61,873 bases of DNA from positions 1 to 61,873 of the forward strand of contig QHBT01000048.1 of NCBI GenBank assembly GCA_003244185.1, read 5' to 3'. This stretch comes from Candidatus Dormiibacter spiritus (GTDB lineage: Bacteria; Chloroflexota; Dormibacteria; Dormibacterales; Dormibacteraceae). This document shows positions 56,206 through 61,873 of the stretch, one piece after another. The translations under genes were made by a program, and so were the position numbers. Position 1 is the stretch's first letter. Every line of letters begins with the position of its first letter. Below the pieces are notes generated by a model. The model made no database searches, was not told where the DNA came from, and saw only the letters and a program-made list of their open reading frames with translations.

Positions 56206-57795
56206 CTATCCCGGCGCCGGGATCGCCTGGGAGAAGCGGAACAGTCCGTTCGGGTCGTAAGCTGCCTTGACCTTCCGCAAGCGGGCAAGATTGGCGCCGT
56301 AGTAGGCGTTCGACCAGTCGCTCAGCTCGGGGTCGATGTAGTTCTGATACGCCTTACCGCTGGTATAGGGCCGCAGCGACTGCCAGAGGTCGCCCAGCCA
56401 GCGGCGGTTGGCCGCGAGGCCGGCGCTTCCCGCCGAGGCGGGCCAGTAGGCGTCGTACTGGGCGGAGAAGCTGGCGGTTCGGTGTACGAAGGCCGTGGCC
56501 TCAGGCGCCATCCGATTGATCGCGCCACCATAGGCGTCAAGTCCTATCCCGGCGGCGGCCAGGGCAGGATCCGCCTGGCGCCTGGTGATCGCCCCGACCA
56601 GCAGGTCGACTCCCGCCTGGGGCAGGGGCCGGTTGAAGTAGTCGGACCGCGCGCTGAAGGCCTCCCGTTTCAGCGTCCCCTGAGCGGAGTCGTCCGCCAG
56701 CTGGCACTGCTCCACAGTCTTGCCGAAGCAGCCTGCCTCGAGCAGCATCGCGGGCAGAAGCTGCCGATCGGCGAGCGATCGCGCCGTTGGCGGGGCGGCG
56801 ATCCTCCTGACCAGGTCGGCAGCCAGCGGGTTCAGCGCCGAGGAGCCGCCGCAGTACACACCGCTCACGGAGACGGAGGGCGCGGCTCCCTTCTCAGCCT
56901 TCGCGCCCAGGACGCAGTTGGACCACAGTTCGTCGGGCGCGCCCGGCGCCCATGACTGCCACGCCGTGACCACCTGCCCGGCCAAGCTCCAGGGCCACTC
57001 CAGGTAGAGGGTGGCGACGCTCGCCTGTCGGAAGACCCGGAACGTGAAGGATGTGACTACCCCGAAGTTGCCGCCACCCCCGCCGCGCAGCGCCCAGAAC
57101 AGGTCTGGCTCATGGCTGGCGTCACAGTTAAGCACCCGGCCGTCGGCGGTCACCACGCGGGCCGATAGCAGGTTGTCGCAGAGCAGCCCGTACTTGCGGC
57201 CCAACACGCCAACGCCTCCACCCAACGCCAGCCCGGCGACGCCGACAGTCGGGCAGGAACCGCCAGGCAATGCCAGGCCCGTCGAGGCCAGCTTCGCGTA
57301 GGCATCAATCAGCGTGGCGCCCGGTTCGATGGTGGCTGTGTTCTGCGCAGCGTCGACGTTTACCGAGTTGAGCGAACTCAGGTCCAGGACCAGGCCCTCG
57401 CCGGTCGAATAGCCGGCATAACTGTGGCCGCCTGAGCGAACCGCCAGCCCCACCGCAAACCGGCCGGCGAAGCTGAGAGTTGACTGCACGTCGGCTTCGG
57501 CTCGGCAGCGCGCCAGAGCGGCCGGCCGCACCGAATCGAACTGCTGGTTGTAGAGCAGGCGCGCGCTGTCGTAGCCGGAATCACCCGGCCTCAGCAGGCC
57601 TCCGGACAGTGCCTGCTTCAGCGCGTTCCAATCCGCCTCATTCGGCGGCCGCTTCGGAGTCGGTGACGGCCGGCCGGGGCTGGTCCGCGGTGGCTGCCCG
57701 GCCCCCGGCCCGGCACAGCTCGTCAGCAGGGTCAACAAAACGGGCGTTGAGACGACCCCCCATCCGACTGTACGGAGAAACTGGCGCCGGTTCAC
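56206..57795 (-). CDS. Secreted BBE-like FAD-dependent oxidase
   Basis: 529 residues. Twin-arginine-like start (NRRQFLRTVGW) with lipobox LLTSC near residue 27, so a Tat-exported lipoprotein. FAD-binding (PCMH) domain with VRSGGHSYAGYS and GSCPTVGVAGLALGGG: the His and Cys give a bicovalent flavin as in berberine-bridge and oligosaccharide oxidases. The C-terminal BBE segment (YYGANLARLRKVKAAYDPNGLFRFSQ) is intact. It may oxidise sugars or aromatic alcohols outside the cell with H2O2 release. Confidence 0.92.
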   Translation of the reverse strand: MNRRQFLRTVGWGVVSTPVLLTLLTSCAGPGAGQPPRTSPGRPSPTPKRPPNEADWNALKQALSGGLLRPGDSGYDSARLLYNQQFDSVRPAALARCRAEADVQSTLSFAGRFAVGLAVRSGGHSYAGYSTGEGLVLDLSSLNSVNVDAAQNTATIEPGATLIDAYAKLASTGLALPGGSCPTVGVAGLALGGGVGVLGRKYGLLCDNLLSARVVTADGRVLNCDASHEPDLFWALRGGGGGNFGVVTSFTFRVFRQASVATLYLEWPWSLAGQVVTAWQSWAPGAPDELWSNCVLGAKAEKGAAPSVSVSGVYCGGSSALNPLAADLVRRIAAPPTARSLADRQLLPAMLLEAGCFGKTVEQCQLADDSAQGTLKREAFSARSDYFNRPLPQAGVDLLVGAITRRQADPALAAAGIGLDAYGGAINRMAPEATAFVHRTASFSAQYDAYWPASAGSAGLAANRRWLGDLWQSLRPYTSGKAYQNYIDPELSDWSNAYYGANLARLRKVKAAYDPNGLFRFSQAIPAPG

Positions 57796-57852
57796 TGCGG
57801 AGTGAACGCCCCAACCCAGGCGAGCATTACACCCTGGCCCTCGTCGGGGAGC

Positions 57853-58518
57853 TCAGTCCAGCGGCATGCCACTCAGGTGAGTCGCGTCAGCGATGGACTG
57901 AACCACATATCGCCCATCCTTGGCGGCGACGACGCTGAGACTCGTGAACTGCGGCATCACTCGCAGCTGCGGCCACTCCAGTCCGAGCAGGCTGTGGAGA
58001 AAAAGCGAGATGGCTGCGTTGTGGCTGGCGACGACTGCCCGCCGCGGCTGACTGTCGTAAGCCTCGAGGCGCTTGACTATGCAATCCAGGGCCTCTCGCA
58101 TGCGGGCGGCAACCTGGGCCATCGGCTCCGGGAAGGGGTACTCCTGCGGGTCACCCAGCGCCTCGATCCGGCCCTCATCCCAGTAGGTGCGCACTTCCCG
58201 CAACCGCTCATCGGTCTGGACTTCCAGGCCCCTGCCCACCGCCACCGCGTGCGCGGTGGCAACCGCCCGGCGGAGATCGCTGGCCCAGATCTCATCGAAG
58301 TGGACCGGCGCCAGCCGGGCTGTCAACAGCGCAGCCTGCGCCTCTCCCTCAACCGAAAGCGCGGGGTCGATCAACCCGTCGTTCAGCTGCTCCAGGCCGG
58401 CGTAGGCGTCCGCGTGGCGCACGAGCCACAGCTCGGTGCGATCGGGAACGCCAACCAGATGCCGCTCGTGCAGGGTCGCCAGCATGTTCAGAAAGGCTGA
58501 GTGACGGGCGTCAGCCAT
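57853..58518 (-). CDS. Histidine phosphatase (phosphoglycerate mutase family)
   Basis: 221 residues. Catalytic RHA in ELWLVRHADAYAG, the conserved Arg in IWASDLRRAVATA, and the late His in VVASHNAAI. A small cofactor-independent phosphatase; substrate unknown. The start overlaps the end of the P1 peptidase gene by 8 nt. Confidence 0.9.
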   Translation of the reverse strand: MADARHSAFLNMLATLHERHLVGVPDRTELWLVRHADAYAGLEQLNDGLIDPALSVEGEAQAALLTARLAPVHFDEIWASDLRRAVATAHAVAVGRGLEVQTDERLREVRTYWDEGRIEALGDPQEYPFPEPMAQVAARMREALDCIVKRLEAYDSQPRRAVVASHNAAISLFLHSLLGLEWPQLRVMPQFTSLSVVAAKDGRYVVQSIADATHLSGMPLD

Positions 58519-59425
58519 CAGCTCCCACGGCTCCCCGAATGGCGCGCGCCATCACGTCCACCGCCGCCGCGCTGAGCAGGTTCAGATCGGCGGCCTTGTC
58601 ACCAGTGCTCACAGCGAAGACGGTGTCACCGTCGAACATCGTGTGGACCGGCCGGATGGCCAGCGCCATGCCGTCATGGCCGACCTCGGCCAGCTTCTGG
58701 CACTGCGCCTTGTCCAGCCTGGCATCGGTGGCAATCACACCCAGCGTCGTATTGGAGGCCGGGAATGGCCGGGGCAGGCGCTCGCCGCTCAGCATCGTGC
58801 GCCAGCTGTCGAGGAAGCGCCCGTCAGCCCGGGCGCCGGCGATGATTCGCTCGCCTTCGACGATGTCGCCGAGAGCGTTGACGATGGCGAGTGCCCCCAC
58901 CATTGCACCGCCAGGGATCGTGAGCGCTGCGGAGCCGCAGCCGCCGGGCTGGGAGTGCTCGAAGCCGAACAGCTTGCCGACGGTGGCGCCTGTGGCCGCT
59001 CCGACACGCCCGCAGCGCAGAGGCTCGCCGCGCTCGGCGTCGAGGCAGGCCGCGTAGCCTGCTTCGGCCGCGGGAAAGGCCTCCGGCCGGCCCGAATTGA
59101 GATCGAAGATGACAGCCGCGGGCACTATGGGAACCAGCGCCGGCCCGGTGTCAACGCCCACCTTGCGCTCACGCAAGAAGCGCATCACGCCCTCCACGGC
59201 GGCCAGTCCGAAAGCGGATCCGCCACAGAGGGCGAGAGCATGGATGCGCTCGACAAGGCGGCCCGGCCGGAGCAGGTCGGTCTCCCTCGTGCCCGGCGCC
59301 GAACCTCTGATGTCGACTCCCGCCACAGCTCCCTCGGGTTGGAAGAGGACCACAGTGCAGCCGGTCATGGCCTCCTGATCAGACCAGTGGCCCACTCGCA
59401 CGCCAGCCACATCCGTGATCGTCAC
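58511..59425 (-). CDS. P1-family (DmpA/S58) peptidase
   Basis: 304 residues. VRVGHWSDQEAMTGCTVVLF at the start, GGSAFGLAAVEGVMRFL in the middle, and the self-cleavage site in PASNTTLGVIATDA, where the chain is cut before Thr to give the N-terminal nucleophile. Such enzymes are aminopeptidases for D-amino acids or beta-peptides. First gene of a two-gene unit with the histidine phosphatase. Confidence 0.9.
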   Translation of the reverse strand: MTITDVAGVRVGHWSDQEAMTGCTVVLFQPEGAVAGVDIRGSAPGTRETDLLRPGRLVERIHALALCGGSAFGLAAVEGVMRFLRERKVGVDTGPALVPIVPAAVIFDLNSGRPEAFPAAEAGYAACLDAERGEPLRCGRVGAATGATVGKLFGFEHSQPGGCGSAALTIPGGAMVGALAIVNALGDIVEGERIIAGARADGRFLDSWRTMLSGERLPRPFPASNTTLGVIATDARLDKAQCQKLAEVGHDGMALAIRPVHTMFDGDTVFAVSTGDKAADLNLLSAAAVDVMARAIRGAVGADG

Positions 59426-59531
59426 CTGCTGAGGCTACCTAGTTGCCCATAGCGGCCGAATCGGCCATCGCCCGCGGCAGGCGCCCGCGCTAAGGGCGCC
59501 GGTCAGGAGGTCGAGGCGAAGGCAGCCACGC

Positions 59532-60167
59532 TCAGCCGGGGACGCGACGGCAAGCCCAAGGGCCGAACCGTCGGTAGGCCACTATCATCCAGATGAACAC
59601 GGCCAGCCAGGCCAGCGCGAGCAGGACGTTGACGGCTGCGCTGGCGACGGGCACGTGCAACGGCGGTGCGCTGGGGCTGGCCCGTATAGTGCGTCCACTC
59701 AGCGCCAGCACGTTTTGGGGCAGAGACAACACGGCCAGACCCGCCAGCACCAGCTGGACCCAGAACCACCATGTCCAGCGATGCAGCGTGCCGATGGTGG
59801 CGAGAGCGAAATACGCAAGGGCCAAGACGATTCCTACTCCGAGCGAAACCGTGAAGATCATCTGTGCCAGCTGCCGGGTCTGCTGACGAATCTGTTCGAC
59901 CTGCGCCGGGTCGAGGTTGGGACTGAGCTGGGCTTGGCGGTCGATGCTGGCGTTCATCGCCGCCTGCATATAGTCTGGCAGCCAGAACAGCACTGCTACC
60001 CCGTTGATCAGGCCCACCACCAGCAGGGCGATGATGGCGATCTGGAGCGGCCGCGTCCAGGCCGTCGGCACCCGGCGCGTCGCCGGCGAGCCGGGCGGCA
60101 GTCCATAGGGCTGCCACTGCCGGCCATCCCACCACCACCGCCCGTCGGGAGAGATTTGCCCAGCCAT
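59532..60167 (-). CDS. Four-helix membrane protein with N-terminal SPDG-W motif (DUF2510-like)
   Basis: 211 residues. An N-terminal ISPDGRWWWDGRQWQPYG segment like the DUF2510/SPDG-type short motif that often prefixes actinobacterial membrane proteins, then four helices (LQIAIIALLVVGLINGVAVLF; MIFTVSLGVGIVLALAYFAL; WWFWVQLVLAGLAVL; AAVNVLLALAWLAVFIWMIV). Function unknown. Divergent from the M20 peptidase gene across about 170 bp. Confidence 0.7.
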   Translation of the reverse strand: MAGQISPDGRWWWDGRQWQPYGLPPGSPATRRVPTAWTRPLQIAIIALLVVGLINGVAVLFWLPDYMQAAMNASIDRQAQLSPNLDPAQVEQIRQQTRQLAQMIFTVSLGVGIVLALAYFALATIGTLHRWTWWFWVQLVLAGLAVLSLPQNVLALSGRTIRASPSAPPLHVPVASAAVNVLLALAWLAVFIWMIVAYRRFGPWACRRVPG

Positions 60168-60338
60168 CTCGAGCTTCGCCGATTATCGGCCCCGCCGCAA
60201 CTCCTGGGGCGGGGACAGCGCCAGCAGCCGCTCGATCACCACCTGCCGATTGTCGCCTGGCTCGCCACCCAGCGCGGCTGAGATCGGACGTGCGAGCTCT
60301 CCATATCTCGTCCTGATGCAGGCACCTAGACTCGGCCT

Positions 60339-61505
60339 GTGCCAGAAATCGACCACGCGGCGCTGATCCGGTTCACGCAGGAGCTGGTCAAAATCCCCAG
60401 CGTGCACGACCCCGTACGCGGCCTCAACGAGAAGCTCGCCGCTGACCTCGTGGCCGAAACCATGCGCAGTTTTGGCTGGCAGCCCGTCGTCGAGGAGGCC
60501 GCTCCGGGCCGGCCCAACGTCATGGCCGTGTTGGAGGGACAGCGGCCGGGCCGCACGCTGCTGTTCGAAGGCCACACCGACGTCGTGACCGAGGGCGACC
60601 GCTCGCGCTGGACCCGCGATCCTTTCGGCGCTGAGATCATCGACGGGAAGCTCTACGGCCGTGGTTCAGCCGACATGAAGGCTGGTGTGGGGGCGATGTT
60701 GTTTGCGGCCAAAGCGCTCACCGAGCACGACTTCCCCGGTCGGATCATCGTCGCGGCTCTAGCCGACGAGGAGGGCATGATGCTGGGCGTCAAGGACTTC
60801 GTCCGCCGCGGTCATGCCGCGCAGGTGGACGCTGCCATCGTCTGCGAGCCGGAGGGGCGGGAGCTCTGCATCGCCCAGAAAGGCGCGATCCGGATCCGCG
60901 TCGACGCCCGCGGCCGGATGGCGCACGGCGCCATGCCGCAGCACGGCCGCAATCCGATCCCCGCGCTGCTGAGCTTCCTCGCCGGCTGCGCCGACCTGCA
61001 GGCGGAGCTGCAGAAAGAGCACGGCGAGCATCCGCTGCTGGGCTGGAACTACATCACCCCGACTGTCTTTCGCGCAGGCGATCCTGAGCAGATCAATGTG
61101 ATCCCCGGCGCCGCCTGGGCCGCGCTTGACGTGAGGACGACGCCGGAGGTGAACCACCACCAGCTGATCGCCAGGCTGCGCGCGATGTGCCCGCCTGATG
61201 TGACTCTCACCGTGATCGATGACAGGCCGCCCACGGAAACGCCGCCTGACCATCCGCTCGTGCGCGCGCTCGCCGCAGCTCACGAGCGCGTTCACGGCCG
61301 ACCGCCGGTCTTCGGCGGAGTGCCGGGCGCGACCGACGGCACCATCCTCTGGCGCGACGCCCAGGTGCCCATCGTCACCGACGGTCCCGGCGGCAAGTGG
61401 ATAGCCCATCAGGTGGACGAGTACGTCGAATTGGAGGACCTCACCAGCTCGGCCGAGGTATACCTGCAAGCCGCCCGGCTCTTCCTCGACACCTCTTTCA
61501 GCTAG
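60339..61505 (+). CDS. M20-family metallopeptidase (ArgE/DapE/ACY1 type)
   Basis: 388 residues from GTG. Zinc ligands: His in FEGHTDVV, Asp in YGRGSADMKAG, the catalytic Glu in ADEEGMML, Glu/Asp in CEPEG and a final His near the C-terminus (KWIAHQVDEYV). A lid/dimerisation domain (GAIRIRVDARGRMAHGAMPQHGRNPI) is inserted between. It likely deacylates N-acyl amino acids or succinyl-diaminopimelate. A MITE-like element starts 38 nt after its stop. Confidence 0.93.
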   Translation: MPEIDHAALIRFTQELVKIPSVHDPVRGLNEKLAADLVAETMRSFGWQPVVEEAAPGRPNVMAVLEGQRPGRTLLFEGHTDVVTEGDRSRWTRDPFGAEIIDGKLYGRGSADMKAGVGAMLFAAKALTEHDFPGRIIVAALADEEGMMLGVKDFVRRGHAAQVDAAIVCEPEGRELCIAQKGAIRIRVDARGRMAHGAMPQHGRNPIPALLSFLAGCADLQAELQKEHGEHPLLGWNYITPTVFRAGDPEQINVIPGAAWAALDVRTTPEVNHHQLIARLRAMCPPDVTLTVIDDRPPTETPPDHPLVRALAAAHERVHGRPPVFGGVPGATDGTILWRDAQVPIVTDGPGGKWIAHQVDEYVELEDLTSSAEVYLQAARLFLDTSFS

Positions 61506-61535
61506 TCGCCTGCACCAGCGTGCTCAACTCAGCCG

Positions 61536-61543
61536 CTCTAGGT
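61536..61543. repeat. Left copy of the 8-bp target duplication
   Basis: CTCTAGGT directly outside the left terminal inverted repeat; an identical copy lies at 61843-61850. Confidence 0.85.
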
Positions 61544-61842
61544 TGTCCGGTCCGCGAGTAGCTGAGACGCTCTTGGTTGAGGTCGTCCTCCCCCCGCCCC
61601 GGGGGGAGGCAGGTGGGGGGCCTTGGATTGCAGCTTGGACCAGAGCCGCCATTTCGGTCCTGGGCATCTCGCTGCAGCTCCTGGGCGCTCGAGAGGGGTT
61701 TGACGGATCTTGGACGCAAGGGTCTCACCACAGAGTGGCGGGGGCAAGGCGGGCCGCTGACGCCCCCCTCCGAGCCTCCCCCGCCTGCGGGGGGAGGACG
61801 CAAAATGCCTGCTCGGCTTCTCAAGATCTGGAGGACCGGACA
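61544..61842. mobile_element. MITE-like non-autonomous element, 299 bp
   Basis: Left end TGTCCGGTCC (61544-61553) and right end GGACCGGACA (61833-61842) form perfect 10-bp terminal inverted repeats. An internal 14-bp perfect inverted pair lies at 61584-61597 (CGTCCTCCCCCCGC) and 61787-61800. Next to each is a strong GC hairpin: 61587-61609 (9-bp stem) and 61775-61797 (8-bp stem). The element is flanked by the identical 8-bp duplication CTCTAGGT. No open frame looks like a protein, so it must be moved by a transposase in trans. The transposase family is not identifiable from the ends. Confidence 0.85.
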
Positions 61843-61850
61843 CTCTAGGT
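61843..61850. repeat. Right copy of the 8-bp target duplication
   Basis: CTCTAGGT directly outside the right terminal inverted repeat, identical to 61536-61543. It confirms the outer limits of the inserted element. Confidence 0.85.
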
Positions 61851-61873
61851 TGAACGGCTCACAAGATCAGGCG

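Noticed and set aside
61543..61848. Open frames of about 100 residues on both strands inside the terminal element
   Set aside because: They arise from GC-rich inverted repeats and hairpins, and neither looks like a transposase or any protein family.

Overview
The window is G+C-rich, densely coded bacterial DNA with many GTG/TTG starts and many 1-11 nt gene overlaps. A MshC-like cysteine ligase, a tandem GNAT protein, two apparently leaderless promoters, PaaABC-type epoxidase subunits, CoxSML-type molybdenum hydroxylase subunits and many small transporter/oxidoreductase genes suggest a soil Chloroflexota/Dormibacterota- or Actinobacteriota-like organism. No rRNA or other phylogenetic marker is present, so this placement is an inference. 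The only RNA gene I can support is tRNA-His(GTG).

Layout. 0-0.46 kb: SNF2 helicase fragment on the minus strand, meeting a 5'-truncated MFS gene at a small palindrome (possible assembly chimera). 0.46-4 kb: MFS transporters, a zinc-ribbon protein and an SRPBCC gene interrupted by an in-frame TGA. 4-8 kb (minus): ECF sigma factor, a membrane-anchored Rieske protein that looks like its anti-sigma factor, a small protein, metK and a MshC-like ligase. 8-13.7 kb: Na+/H+ antiporter, RecQ, tandem GNAT, HNH-like lipoprotein, receiver-domain protein. 13.8-20.7 kb: purine catabolism (uricase, three molybdenum hydroxylase subunits, 8-oxoguanine deaminase-type amidohydrolase, hydroxyacid dehydrogenase). 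20.7-24.4 kb: methyltransferase, HTH/PIN toxin-antitoxin pair, membrane glycosyltransferase, tRNA-His with tandem repeats at its 3' end. 24.5-28.3 kb: phenylacetyl-CoA epoxidase genes in order paaA-paaD(N)-paaB-paaC, followed by the detached PaaD zinc ribbon and a class III aminotransferase.

28.2-39.2 kb is a mixed region: CPBP protease, RibD-like reductase, AraC regulator, FdhD with an FMN-barrel protein, RDD protein, cupin, frameshifted dienelactone hydrolase, D-glutamate cyclase-like protein, alditol oxidase and an aminoglycoside-type nucleotidyltransferase. 39.2-47.6 kb is a glycan-use locus: GH130 phosphorylase, GH5-like hydrolase, secreted six-hairpin protein and a sugar ABC importer without its ATPase. 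47.8-51.1 kb: EamA exporter, P5C dehydrogenase and a BKACE gene broken by an in-frame TAG. 51.1-54.7 kb is a metal-homeostasis divergon: ferritin-VIT exporter against DtxR-Nramp, around a perfect DtxR-type palindrome. 54.7-61.5 kb: HtrA protease, BBE-like oxidase, histidine phosphatase, P1 peptidase and M20 peptidase. At 61,544-61,842 lies a non-coding MITE-like element with 10-bp terminal inverted repeats and a perfect 8-bp target duplication.

Most notable: the sigma/Rieske anti-sigma/metK/MshC operon (a possible thiol- or redox-stress circuit), the MITE, the split PaaD, the leaderless DtxR divergon, and three genes each broken by a single-nucleotide lesion.
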